64,000 bases of DNA from Bacillus sp. ISL-18. GTDB lineage: Bacteria > Bacillota > Bacilli > Bacillales > Cytobacillaceae. The stretch covers positions 1,019,438 through 1,083,437 of the forward strand of contig NZ_JAGGQG010000002.1 in NCBI RefSeq assembly GCF_018613415.1, in the 5' to 3' direction. The notes under the pieces are model-generated. The model saw only the letters and a list, made by a program, of their open reading frames with translations, did no database searches and was not told the DNA's origin. Shown piece by piece: positions 36,572 to 46,095 of the stretch; positions within the stretch are counted from its first letter, which is position 1, and each line of letters begins with the position of its first letter. The translations under genes were made by a program, and so were the position numbers.

Positions 36572-37393
36572 TTGGATAACTTCTATGATACTAAAAATAT
36601 TTCAGAATATATTACCAACCATAATGATGAATTCCAGAATAAACTTTTGTCTGAAGCAGTCAATGTTGCCTCAAATATTGAAGGTATTTTAAGAGAAGGT
36701 AATATTGATTTATTAAAAAATGCTCAAAAGCTAGTTCTATATGTCGTGGAAAATAGAAAAGATGACCTCACCATTTTTGCGAGAGAAGAAGGAATTGCTT
36801 GGGCGAAGCATTCATTAACTCTTGCGTTCAAATTAGAATGGGTACATGCTATAAGACGTGCTTTATGGTATTTTATCAGACTTTATGATCAAACACATGA
36901 GAATGAGCAATTGGCTAAAAGTTTTTTTGAACTGGAAGAGTTGGTTAATGATGGAATTGATGAATTTCTTAATTCCTTTTTCATTAGCTATTCACAGTAT
37001 AAAGATGAACTCATCCTATCCCAAAGGCAATTAGTCGAACATCTTTCTGTACCGATCATTCCAGTTAGCCAAACGGTAGCTGTATTACCATTGATAGGTA
37101 CATTTGATTCTTATCGAATGGATATTATAGAAGAGAAAGTATTAACAGACATATCAAAGCACAGGCTTCTAACCTTAATTATCGATTTATCAGGAATATC
37201 AGATATGGACGAATTAACGATTACTCATTTTCAAAAAGTGTTGATTGGTATAACGTTGATGGGAGCTAAATCAGTCATAACGGGTTTACGACCAGAACTT
37301 GTTAGAAAAATGGTTCATTTAGGAATTGATCTTACTAGTTTTACTGAAACCAAAGCAACCTTACAGCAAACATTAAATAATTATCTCGGTTAA
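36572..37393 (+). CDS. RsbR paralogue lacking both phosphorylation threonines
   Basis: 273 residues with a helical N-terminal sensor domain and a C-terminal STAS domain (about 160-270), clearly an RsbR relative. At the positions of Thr201 and Thr233 of the rsbR product it has Glu214 (DMDELTIT) and Lys246 (LVRKMVHL). It should therefore be unable to take part in the normal phosphorylation cycle at these sites. The TTG start follows AAGGAGGG. It lies 141 bp after rsbX and is followed by a strong terminator. Confidence 0.82.
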   Translation: MDNFYDTKNISEYITNHNDEFQNKLLSEAVNVASNIEGILREGNIDLLKNAQKLVLYVVENRKDDLTIFAREEGIAWAKHSLTLAFKLEWVHAIRRALWYFIRLYDQTHENEQLAKSFFELEELVNDGIDEFLNSFFISYSQYKDELILSQRQLVEHLSVPIIPVSQTVAVLPLIGTFDSYRMDIIEEKVLTDISKHRLLTLIIDLSGISDMDELTITHFQKVLIGITLMGAKSVITGLRPELVRKMVHLGIDLTSFTETKATLQQTLNNYLG

Positions 37394-37447
37394 CCTCTAC
37401 ATATCTAAGGTTTTATCCGTATGAATTAATAATATAAAGAGAATTGA

Positions 37448-37485
37448 GAACCGGCTGCCGTTATTCGGCAGCCGGTTTTTTTTTT
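37448..37485 (+). terminator. Strong terminator closing the stress module
   Basis: ACCGGCTGCCG/CGGCAGCCGGT stem with a short loop, followed by a run of T. Confidence 0.92.
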
Positions 37486-37542
37486 GCCGGGCTATCTTGC
37501 CTTGCTTGATGCGACTTTTCTTTCTTTTTTGACAAAAAGTTA

Positions 37543-37567
37543 GTTTATTAGACAGAAACAAGGGTAT
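37543..37567 (+). promoter_or_regulatory. Sigma-B-like promoter 2
   Basis: GTTTAT, 13 bp, GGGTAT, 64 bp before the substrate-binding protein gene. The spacing equals that of the other two candidates in this window. Confidence 0.6.
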
Positions 37568-37630
37568 ACGTTTAATAGAAAAGATTCCGGAAGTCTTTTA
37601 ACATGATTAACCACCTAAGGAGCTACAAAT

Positions 37631-38923
37631 ATGAAAAAAATAATCGGAAGTCTATCTCTTATTTTACTCTTATTCTTATCAACCATCCTATCAGGATGTT
37701 CAAGCAAAAGCAGTGCCGCTAGTTCAAATGGGAAGGTAGTGGTCGATTTTTGGACCTTTTGGGGTTCGGAAACCAGAAGACCGGTGATTGAAAAATTGGT
37801 CGACGACTTTAACAAATCCCAGGACAAAATCTTGGTTAAACATACCTTTATCCCTTGGGGAGATATTTGGACCAAAAATCTTGCCGCTGTGGCAGCAGGC
37901 AACCCTGCCGACGTCGTAATCAATGATATCAATAGTGTTTCGCAGCGAGCTGAAAACAATCAAGCAGAGGATTTATCAAAATACATAAATCAAGATACAT
38001 TTAAAAAACAATTTTACCCGAATCTTTGGGAAACAGTCTTATATAAAAACAAGCCCTATGCAGTTCCGTTCACAACCGATACAAGATTGCTATTTTACAA
38101 TAAAGATGCATTCAAAGAGGCGGGCTTAGACCCTAATAGACCGCCTGCTACCTGGAAAGAGCTTGAAGAAGATGCCAAGAAGCTAGATGTGAAACAAGAC
38201 GGCAAATATACCCGGATTGGATTTTATCCATTGTTTGGCGGCTTTGGTGCTCCAAGTTGGCTGAAAAATGCGGATAATGGCATTGGGTACGTCGAAAACG
38301 GAGAGTTAAAAATAAACACGCCAAACAAAGTAAAAGGATTAGGATGGTTAGCTGACTGGCAAAAACGCTACGGAGTGAAGACGATCCAAAACTATCAAGC
38401 TGAATTCAGCAACGGGCAAACCAATCCATTTATTGCAGGTAAGGTTGCCATGTTTACAGATGTAGCCACCTTCTATACTCAAATCCGTGACTCTGGTACA
38501 AAAATGAATTTCGGTGTAACCACAATGCCTGCATTTGATGAAAACAGCAAGCCATGGAGTGATGGCGGCGGATTTGTGGCGGAGATTCCAAAAGGAGCAA
38601 AACATCCTAAAGAAGCGATGGAATTTATTAAATATTTAACTGGAGAAAAAGCTCAAAAATACTGGGCAGAGAAGAACTATGATAACGTCGCCAATATTAA
38701 AGCGGCTGAGAGCGTTTTAAATGATTTAAATGGTAACGCTAAAGCGGTGTACCAAAACGCAGTAGATTCATTGCGGTATACAACTCTATCTCCAGTTCCT
38801 AATCAGTATCCTGACTATCAAGAACGAATTAATCCTCTGGTAGAGTCAGCGATCGACGGCAAAATGACACCGGCGCAAGCCTTAACCAAGGCGGAAAAAG
38901 ATGTCGCAAAGATGAAAAAATAA
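37631..38923 (+). CDS. Sugar ABC transporter substrate-binding lipoprotein
   Basis: 430-residue family 1 binding protein with a lipoprotein signal (lipobox ILSGC). Typical early motif DFWTFWGSE, hinge-region aromatic residues and the C-terminal GKMTPAQALTKAEKD are visible. AAGGAG precedes the ATG. A hairpin without a T tract separates it from two permease genes, probably giving it higher expression. No ATPase is present. Substrate unknown; a sugar is likely. A sigma-B-like promoter lies upstream. Confidence 0.87.
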   Translation: MKKIIGSLSLILLLFLSTILSGCSSKSSAASSNGKVVVDFWTFWGSETRRPVIEKLVDDFNKSQDKILVKHTFIPWGDIWTKNLAAVAAGNPADVVINDINSVSQRAENNQAEDLSKYINQDTFKKQFYPNLWETVLYKNKPYAVPFTTDTRLLFYNKDAFKEAGLDPNRPPATWKELEEDAKKLDVKQDGKYTRIGFYPLFGGFGAPSWLKNADNGIGYVENGELKINTPNKVKGLGWLADWQKRYGVKTIQNYQAEFSNGQTNPFIAGKVAMFTDVATFYTQIRDSGTKMNFGVTTMPAFDENSKPWSDGGGFVAEIPKGAKHPKEAMEFIKYLTGEKAQKYWAEKNYDNVANIKAAESVLNDLNGNAKAVYQNAVDSLRYTTLSPVPNQYPDYQERINPLVESAIDGKMTPAQALTKAEKDVAKMKK

Positions 38924-38933
38924 CGACGAGAAA

Positions 38934-38956
38934 AGAGAAGCGTTCAGCGCTTCTCT
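38934..38956 (+). promoter_or_regulatory. Intercistronic hairpin between binding protein and permease
   Basis: AGAGAAGCG/CGCTTCTCT perfect stem with a 5-nt loop and no T run. Likely stabilises the 3' end of the upstream message or partly terminates. Confidence 0.6.
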
Positions 38957-38982
38957 TACTCGTATGAGATAGGATGAGCAGA

Positions 38983-39969
38983 ATGGAAAAAGTAACAGGT
39001 CAAGTGGATACAAGAATGTCGAGTATCCCGCTTAGCACACAGGAGAAAAGAGTCCAAGTTCCGTCGGTTTCCAGGGTAAAGTGGAAACGGAATCTGATCG
39101 GCTATGTATTTATTTTACCCTGGCTGATCGGTTTTGTTGGATTGACAGCAGGTCCTCTCGTTTTTTCCCTGTTTGCCAGCTTTACAGACTATAATATTAC
39201 TTCCAAAATGAATTTTATTGGACTGGAAAATTATAAAAGAATGTTCACATTAGACGATATGTTCTGGACAGCGCTATGGAACACTCTTTACTATGTGATT
39301 TTTTCTGTACCCTTAACAACGGTCGGAGCCATTATGATTGCAGTTTTATTAAACCAAAAGGTGAAAGGGATGAAGGTGTTCCGCACTATTTATTATCTTC
39401 CATCTATTTTGTCTGGGGTAGCAGTCTACTTCTTATGGATGCAAATGTTAAGCCCGTCTACAGGGTTAGTCAACCAATTTTTACATCTATTCGGAATCGA
39501 AGGTCCTTCATGGCTCTTCGACCCCCACTGGACAAAGCCTGCACTGATATTGATGAAGATGTGGAGTGTAGGGGGAGGCATGCTGTTATATCTCGGTAGA
39601 ATGCAAGGCATTTCTCCGTCGTTATATGAAGCTGCTGATTTAGATGGGGCAAGTGGACCTCAAAAATTTTTCTATATTACCCTTCCGATGATAACGCCGA
39701 TTATCTTCTTTGACATCATTACGAGTACTATTGGATCGTTTCAAATTTTTCAAGAAGCTTATGTCATGACACAGAATGGACAAGGCGGACCAGGCAATTC
39801 GCTGCTCTTCTACAATCTTCATATGTGGAACAACGCTTTCAAATCGTTTGATATGGGATATGCTTCAGCCATGGCTTGGTTCTTATTTATCATAATAATG
39901 GGTCTGACCTTTATTAATCTAAAAGCAGGAAAGAAATGGGTTTATTATGATGGAGGAGATGACAAGTGA
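38983..39969 (+). CDS. Sugar ABC transporter permease (MalF/UgpA type)
   Basis: 328 residues, six predicted membrane segments after a cytoplasmic N terminus of about 35 residues, and an EAA loop (SLYEAADLDGAS). Start ATG 38983 is preferred because AGGA lies eight bases before it; ATG 38974 is nearly as likely. Its stop overlaps the start of the second permease. Confidence 0.86.
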   Translation: MEKVTGQVDTRMSSIPLSTQEKRVQVPSVSRVKWKRNLIGYVFILPWLIGFVGLTAGPLVFSLFASFTDYNITSKMNFIGLENYKRMFTLDDMFWTALWNTLYYVIFSVPLTTVGAIMIAVLLNQKVKGMKVFRTIYYLPSILSGVAVYFLWMQMLSPSTGLVNQFLHLFGIEGPSWLFDPHWTKPALILMKMWSVGGGMLLYLGRMQGISPSLYEAADLDGASGPQKFFYITLPMITPIIFFDIITSTIGSFQIFQEAYVMTQNGQGGPGNSLLFYNLHMWNNAFKSFDMGYASAMAWFLFIIIMGLTFINLKAGKKWVYYDGGDDK

Positions 39970-40829
39970 TTGGAGCAGAAGTAAAAAGGTCCGTGCAATA
40001 CAGGAAGCAAAACGTCAAAAAATCGATGGTGTTTCTAATTCTTTTCGTAGGAAGTATCGTATTACTGATTCCTCTATGGTGGATGATCTCTACTTCTCTA
40101 AAATCTCCTGAGGAGATCATGCAATACCCGCCAACCTTTTTTCCAAAGGGTTTTCATTTTTCCAATTACATAGAAGCATGGAAAACCGGTGATTTTACGA
40201 GATGGAGTTTGAATACCTTACTGATTGCTGTTGTCAATACCATTGGTAATGTATTTGTCAACGCCTTTATCGCCTATGGGTTTGCACAGGTCCGTTTTAA
40301 GGGAAGGAATGCTCTCTTTGTTTTGGTACTTTCCACGATGCTGATTCCCGGTTTTGTAACGATGGTGCCGCAATATGTTTTGTTTTCAAAATTAGGCTGG
40401 GTTAACACCTACCTGCCGCTCATCGTACCGGCCTTTTTGGGAAGTGCATTTAATATCTTTCTCATTAGACAATTTATGTTGACGATTCCGAAAGATATCA
40501 TTGAGGCTGCAACAATAGACGGGGCCAGCCACTTTCGGATTTGGTGGTCGATTGCGACGCCGCTGGTTAAGCCGGCGTTAATCACCGTGGCGATTTTCTC
40601 CTTTACCGGCGCATGGAATGACCTGCTGGGTCCATTATTGTATTTAAGTGATGAAAAGCTGTATACCCTTCAGTTGGGCCTTCAGACATTTAAAGGCAGC
40701 GTCCAAACGCAGTGGAATTATTTAATGGCCATGTCTGTGATGGTACTAATTCCAACCCTATTGATTTTCTTCCTGTTCCAGCAATATTTTATTAAAGGTT
40801 CCAATATTTCAGCAGGAATGAAGGAATAA
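39966..40829 (+). CDS. Sugar ABC transporter permease (MalG type)
   Basis: 287 residues, six membrane segments, EAA loop DIIEAATIDGAS. The GTG start overlaps the upstream stop by four bases, with GGAGGAG just before, so the two permeases are coupled. It needs a shared ATPase from elsewhere. Confidence 0.86.
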   Translation: MIGAEVKRSVQYRKQNVKKSMVFLILFVGSIVLLIPLWWMISTSLKSPEEIMQYPPTFFPKGFHFSNYIEAWKTGDFTRWSLNTLLIAVVNTIGNVFVNAFIAYGFAQVRFKGRNALFVLVLSTMLIPGFVTMVPQYVLFSKLGWVNTYLPLIVPAFLGSAFNIFLIRQFMLTIPKDIIEAATIDGASHFRIWWSIATPLVKPALITVAIFSFTGAWNDLLGPLLYLSDEKLYTLQLGLQTFKGSVQTQWNYLMAMSVMVLIPTLLIFFLFQQYFIKGSNISAGMKE

Positions 40830-40842
40830 GTGACTGATAAAA

Positions 40843-40905
40843 AAACGGCTCTGCTTCACCGAAATCGTTTCAAAAACGATTTTGGTAAACTAGAGTCGTT
40901 TTCAT
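40843..40905 (+). terminator. Two-tier terminator after the ABC operon
   Basis: An outer stem AAACGGCTCT/AGAGTCGTTT encloses an inner stem CCGAAATCGTTT/AAACGATTTTGG, followed by a T-rich tail. Confidence 0.75.
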
Positions 40906-40959
40906 TTTGCCATTTTAATCATATCCCCCCCATTTTAAATGAGTGAAATATATATATAA

Positions 40960-42372
40960 TTATGGAACCAATTCAAAAACAGTACCTTGGTTAAAATCAG
41001 TCACTTTCATAGAGCCATAAACCGCTAAATAAAGTCTGGTTTGATCCTGATTCGTTCCCAAATTAACATAATAGGCAGATTGGGACCCAAAATTATAATC
41101 GGTTTCAATTACACTAAAATCATTTTGTTTACCATCTGTTCTTATCCTCGTATAAGCTAAAACCCCTCTTACCGGGGAAGGAGGTTCTTTTCGGGCAAGG
41201 TCGGTAAACAAAACGCTGCCCGTTAAATCAGGGATTCCATTCCCCAGATAGGCTTGGACTCCTGTCAGGGCAGTTCCTGCAAATTTATCGGGTCGTTGAT
41301 CTTGATGAAAATAGCTCGTTAGAGGCTCGAGGCGCCTTGCTGAAGTGTTTACAGCTTCATTGTAATAGGCCATTGTTTTCTCGTCCAAACTCGAATTATT
41401 CGGGCAGCCCCTGATAATGGAAGTGGGAAAAGCACCTTCCCATCCACGCCAGCCAAGGTTAATATATCCTTCTTGGTCAGGTTCGGTGTTTCTTACTTGG
41501 TCTTGAATAAGCTGTGTAACCGGGATGGGTTTATAGTGAAGGAATGAAAAAATCGACTCTGCCAAATCCTGACCGACATTTCCCACATATTTAATATACT
41601 GATTATAAAGACGTTGATATGAAATGCCTGGTATATTGCGAACCCCTTTGGCCATTACCGTAAGCGTTTCCTGAATAGGGACAGGAAGTTCATTAAAACG
41701 TGTAACCACAGAGGGATTTTGGCTAAAGGTATTCTTGGACACGTCGATTTCGATTATTTTACCTGCTATTTCCATATGATCCTGACTTAAATTAAACGGA
41801 TCATAGCCTGATCCTCCATCACCGGTGGTTAAAACAAGTTTTCTTGTTTCAGGTGAAAAGTTTAAGCTATTCACACCATTATGATTCATAAATGGTCTTC
41901 TTAAGTTAAGTAAGGTCCGGCGTTTTTGATGTTGACCATTCAATCGTACAATCCATTCTTCTACTGTATCAATATGATCATAGTGAGTTTCTCTGTTTTT
42001 CCACGTTTGGTTTAAGGTTTTAGGGTCACACGGGTTAGGACTAAAATGCTCAGAAAGAGCCCCTGGACCTTGTGTTCCTGCCACAGAATAATGAAGATAA
42101 AACAAACCATTAGAATAGAATTCGGGATGAAAGGCTAGCCCTAGCAATCCCCGTTCATCATAACCGCCACTAGAAGCACCTAGCTTTATGATTTGCGAGC
42201 GAATATCTAAGAATGTCCTTATCCCTCCGTTTTCTATATAAAAGATCTCACCTACCTGGGTTGCTATAAATAATCCTTCCATTGTGCCACCCGGGAGGAT
42301 AGCGGTTTTTATAACGGTGGGTAAATTGATCTTACTAACAATGGGTTGTAAACGAACCTTCACTTTTTTCAC
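40960..42372 (-). CDS. PQQ-dependent sugar dehydrogenase-like protein (GSDH fold)
   Basis: 470-residue six-bladed propeller of the glucose/sorbosone dehydrogenase family. Family marks are the LFIATQVGEIFYI start, DERGLLGLAFHPEF, the HNGVNSLNFSP block with its catalytic-type His, TTGDGGSGYDP and GWRGWEG. No signal peptide is evident, although these enzymes usually act outside the membrane, so it may be cytoplasmic or use another start. Real substrate and cofactor are unknown. It is convergent with the ABC operon. Confidence 0.75.
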   Translation of the reverse strand: MKKVKVRLQPIVSKINLPTVIKTAILPGGTMEGLFIATQVGEIFYIENGGIRTFLDIRSQIIKLGASSGGYDERGLLGLAFHPEFYSNGLFYLHYSVAGTQGPGALSEHFSPNPCDPKTLNQTWKNRETHYDHIDTVEEWIVRLNGQHQKRRTLLNLRRPFMNHNGVNSLNFSPETRKLVLTTGDGGSGYDPFNLSQDHMEIAGKIIEIDVSKNTFSQNPSVVTRFNELPVPIQETLTVMAKGVRNIPGISYQRLYNQYIKYVGNVGQDLAESIFSFLHYKPIPVTQLIQDQVRNTEPDQEGYINLGWRGWEGAFPTSIIRGCPNNSSLDEKTMAYYNEAVNTSARRLEPLTSYFHQDQRPDKFAGTALTGVQAYLGNGIPDLTGSVLFTDLARKEPPSPVRGVLAYTRIRTDGKQNDFSVIETDYNFGSQSAYYVNLGTNQDQTRLYLAVYGSMKVTDFNQGTVFELVP

Positions 42373-42548
42373 CTAACTTTACACCCCTTCTTTTGGGTTT
42401 TCTTTTATATGAATATGAGTAGAAATGTACTATTAGTACCACCTCGGGGCAGGTGAATCTGGTAAGGCATAGGAACACTTTCCAAACAGAATAGGAGGAA
42501 TCCAAAAATGATGACAAGCTCTCCCTAATTGGAAAACAGCAAATAAAT

Positions 42549-43427
42549 TCAGCCCTTTCCTTTTACGTTCCTCATATGCTTTTTCCGATAGTTGAGTGGC
42601 GACATGCTGTAAGTTTTTTTAAAAGCGCTCGAAAAATAGGGACCATAACTGAAACCACACTGTTCTGCGATGGATTGAATGGAATGATCTGTTTTTAATA
42701 ACAAAATTCGTGCTCGCTCAAGACGATACGTATTTAAATAATCTAGTGCCGTTACTTTATAGTATCTTTTCATATACTTAGCGATTGTATTTTCATGGAT
42801 ATTGAATTGTTCGGCTAACATCCTGTTGGTAATTGGTTTTTGGTAATGATCTCTTATAAATTGGGCCACTTTTTCTGTAATCATGTACCCACTATCTTTT
42901 GCCATTCCTTGAGACTCCAATAGATTAATGAGCGAAAAGAAACTGATTTGTATATCCCAAAATGATAATTCCTTATTTTCTTTCGTAGTCGCTAATAAGA
43001 GCTGATCTATTTTTTTGTAAATCTCCTCAAAATCTACTAATTTACACTTTTTTTGTAATTGAAGGGTATAGTTGTGATTGTGAAAGTGTAAAGAGGGGAT
43101 TGGAATGTCTGATTTTAATTTCCTTGGTTCGACTCCTTCTGAATAGTAACTATTTGTGTAGAAGTGCAGCCAATAAAATTCTGTTTCTTCATCTGTTGGT
43201 CGTGTAGAGAAATGGTGCTTTAAAGGCAGTAATACTAACATTTCGTTTTTACTTACAGTAAAATCTTTCCCATCCTCTGTTAAGTAAAGCTTCCCTTTTT
43301 TTACAAAAATCATATCGAAATACTCCAAATCACTTCTATTTGGATGCGATGACCATTTTTCATATTTCGTGAAATTCCCCTCAATAAAGATGGGAAAAGG
43401 GGGCACGGCAATTGACACGATTTCCAT
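42549..43427 (-). CDS. AraC-family transcriptional regulator
   Basis: 292 residues with an N-terminal cupin-like sensor (VKKGKLYLTEDGKDF) and a C-terminal AraC DNA-binding domain (NRMLAEQFNIHENTIAKYMK and IAEQCGFSYGPYFSSAFK). ATG 43427 follows GAGGTG at six bases; a GTG three codons earlier overlaps that site. It is divergent from the 800-residue hydrolase and GPH transporter genes, its likely targets. Confidence 0.87.
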   Translation of the reverse strand: MEIVSIAVPPFPIFIEGNFTKYEKWSSHPNRSDLEYFDMIFVKKGKLYLTEDGKDFTVSKNEMLVLLPLKHHFSTRPTDEETEFYWLHFYTNSYYSEGVEPRKLKSDIPIPSLHFHNHNYTLQLQKKCKLVDFEEIYKKIDQLLLATTKENKELSFWDIQISFFSLINLLESQGMAKDSGYMITEKVAQFIRDHYQKPITNRMLAEQFNIHENTIAKYMKRYYKVTALDYLNTYRLERARILLLKTDHSIQSIAEQCGFSYGPYFSSAFKKTYSMSPLNYRKKHMRNVKGKG

Positions 43428-43687
43428 ACAAATCACCTCGATCTTTCATCCTCAAGCTACAACTCGTAATGCTTTCTTCTAAACTTCGATTTCCTTATGA
43501 ATATTTTAACCGTGTGAAATATCTTAAAAATTGAGTAGAATCCTTTATTTTCATTCTTTTTATAGTTTGCTATATTTAGAAGGAATTAAGGGTAACGCTT
43601 TCACTTCATTATACCTTTAGATCCTTATTAATAACACATTTAATTAACCGATGTCTTTTAGTAAACCTTTGAAAGGGAGGCGAAACT

Positions 43688-46090
43688 TTGGAAAATAAAC
43701 AATTCCGAATTGGAATTTCACCGAGTGGAAATTTGACAAATCTAGTATTAAAAGAAGATACTCATCAAATGAATTGGGTTATGGACTCATCGTATCTTGA
43801 TGGCAGTGGATTTGATGAAAATGATAAATTGTTTGGAAATTTTTCTCTAAAAATAGATGGGGAAATCGTAAGTAGTGTTGATATGTTGCCGACCATATCA
43901 CAAGATGATGCACAAGCTATAGTCACTTATGCTTTTGAACAAATAGAAGTGATCATGAAGTATGATTTGTCTCGATCAGAAGGTCGGTTGGTGTGGAATA
44001 TCAACCTAAAAAATAGCACAGCAAACAAATTGAAGATTTCAGATTTTGCAATATGGTCGTCTTTTTCCTATGTGATGTACCGTATCAATGATCTGAACTT
44101 ACAAACCAACCATTCTGCTGCAATCTTTCCATCGATCTCAAAGAGCTATTCTAAGTTGGCGTGTGTTCGCAGAAGTAATGAGGCACCCCATTTGGGGATG
44201 TATCAAACAAAGGGACAAACGTTATCAGTAGGGACTTATTGTGCGTATAATAATCTATTTTTCGAAAGCGTTTCCCCTTCATTAGATGGTCTTCTTTTTC
44301 ATCAATTAATTTTAGCAGGAGGATATCCAGAGGAGTTCGAAAATGCCGATTGGTTATATGAAAAAAAGGGGTTCATTCTAACAGGTCTAAGCGAAAAAGA
44401 ATGGGAATACGCGTTAGAGCCTTTTAAAGATCAAAATGAATTTTATCTGATTGGACAAAAAAATTATGACCATCCTATTTTTGATTTCGAACCACTTGCT
44501 ATTGCTAATCAGAATTATGAATTCGCTTTCGAATTACCTAAAGATCAGGATTTGACGGATTCCTATATCGAATACTTGGATGCAGCTGGTAATAGAAAAA
44601 AGAAAAATATCTTTACTGCTATTAAAAATGAAAACAATAAATATCATGCTAAACTTATATTCCCTACACCTGGGGAGCATAAGATCACCATTGAAGTAAA
44701 TAATCAAAATTATGATAGCGTTATCCTTAATGTGATGGAACCAATTAAAAAAATGATTGAAAATCGTTCTCATTATATAAGTGAAAAATTATTTAATGGG
44801 GAAGACAGTGAAACCCCTTACAGTTACTCGCCTATATCCAACCAGGGTGAATCCTTAGGGAAATTAAGTCTTGTGTTAAAAAATAATCTATTAGGTACTA
44901 TGAATCCGAAGGAAGTTCAAAAAGTAGAAGCAAGCTGTGTCTATTACATTCGTCAAAAGTGGTTCCAAAACGGTGAATTTACAAAACCAATCAAGTTATA
45001 CGGTGATTTTTACCGTTGCATGGACTTCGAATATATCGGTCATGTATTTTTTCTTCTTTCACAGTTTGATAAAAATATTTTACAGTTACACCATCCGGAT
45101 ACTTACTTATCCTGGGCGGCAGACGTGTTCTCCTTACGGGTAAATCCTGATTCACATGATAACCCGAGAGGCAAAGAAGAAGCTGAAATGCTAGGTGTGT
45201 TCTTCTTATACATTGATGAATTAATGGAAGAGCTTAAAAGTCGTGGACTAACTGAAAAATATGAGGAAATCAGTTCTTTATGGACCAAAATCGCACAAAA
45301 GGTATCGAATGATAGTAAAACCTATAAAGCTGCAGTAACCGAGCATTTTTATGATAATGCTGGATTTGGTCCTGCAACAGGCGCTTTAGCAAGCACCCAT
45401 CATTTTGAGTCAGCAAAAAAATATGGGGAATTAGTTCTTGCGAATATTGGATTTTCAAACGATTTCCGCGCCCAAAGCCCTGACCGCTGGTGGGAAGCAC
45501 TGTCCTATATGATTCATTCCTTATGGGGTGGAATTACCGCTGCAGCATGTTTGAAAGCTTATGAAGAGTTACATGATAGCAGGTACTTAAAAGCGGCCTA
45601 CCGTGCGACGATCGGTATCCTTTACTGCTATGATACCAATGCCAAAGCCACTGATACAAAGCTAACAACTGGGGAAGCAGCTTCCACCTACAGTATTGCC
45701 GGCCCACATATCAATCGGCCTGACTTATCCCGAAACCGATTTGGCCAATCGACTTTCTATCGAGATGGTGGAATCTTTACTCGTTTATTCTCGAAAGAAG
45801 AAGAAACGGCTGATTGGGATATGGGTGAAGAACTTGTTGCTTATCTAGATGGATTTGGACAGAAGACCTTCCTATATGAAGAAAATGGAACCGTTTCCGT
45901 TGTGAATGGCTCGATCGAAAAGACAACAGAGGGACTTTTAATTACTAGTAATGCTCCTTACCCGACTGAATATCATTTCTATGATAGAAATTTACATTTT
46001 GTTTCAAAAAATGGAGAAACTATTCGACAAGTTTTATTAGTAGATGGTGAATTTAAACTAAAAAAAGAAGAATTACTTACTAGGGAGTGA
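43688..46090 (+). CDS. Putative six-hairpin glycoside hydrolase/lyase, cytoplasmic
   Basis: 800 residues. The N-terminal part (about 1-350) looks like beta-sandwich domains, beginning FRIGISPSGNLTNLVL. The part from about 420 to 700 has regularly spaced helices and aromatic/acidic motifs (FYRCMDFEYIGH, RWWEALSYMIHSLWGG, YLKAAYRATIGI) of an (alpha/alpha)6 toroid. It may belong to the DUF5695-type group, but I am not sure. There is no signal peptide, so the substrate must be imported, fitting the GPH transporter gene five bases downstream. The TTG start follows GGGAGGC. Reaction unknown. Confidence 0.6.
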   Translation: MENKQFRIGISPSGNLTNLVLKEDTHQMNWVMDSSYLDGSGFDENDKLFGNFSLKIDGEIVSSVDMLPTISQDDAQAIVTYAFEQIEVIMKYDLSRSEGRLVWNINLKNSTANKLKISDFAIWSSFSYVMYRINDLNLQTNHSAAIFPSISKSYSKLACVRRSNEAPHLGMYQTKGQTLSVGTYCAYNNLFFESVSPSLDGLLFHQLILAGGYPEEFENADWLYEKKGFILTGLSEKEWEYALEPFKDQNEFYLIGQKNYDHPIFDFEPLAIANQNYEFAFELPKDQDLTDSYIEYLDAAGNRKKKNIFTAIKNENNKYHAKLIFPTPGEHKITIEVNNQNYDSVILNVMEPIKKMIENRSHYISEKLFNGEDSETPYSYSPISNQGESLGKLSLVLKNNLLGTMNPKEVQKVEASCVYYIRQKWFQNGEFTKPIKLYGDFYRCMDFEYIGHVFFLLSQFDKNILQLHHPDTYLSWAADVFSLRVNPDSHDNPRGKEEAEMLGVFFLYIDELMEELKSRGLTEKYEEISSLWTKIAQKVSNDSKTYKAAVTEHFYDNAGFGPATGALASTHHFESAKKYGELVLANIGFSNDFRAQSPDRWWEALSYMIHSLWGGITAAACLKAYEELHDSRYLKAAYRATIGILYCYDTNAKATDTKLTTGEAASTYSIAGPHINRPDLSRNRFGQSTFYRDGGIFTRLFSKEEETADWDMGEELVAYLDGFGQKTFLYEENGTVSVVNGSIEKTTEGLLITSNAPYPTEYHFYDRNLHFVSKNGETIRQVLLVDGEFKLKKEELLTRE

Positions 46091-46095
46091 GATGA

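Noticed and set aside
43588..43601. cre site before the 800-residue hydrolase gene
   Set aside because: Only the 3' half (CGCTTTCA) fits the consensus; three mismatches lie in the 5' half.
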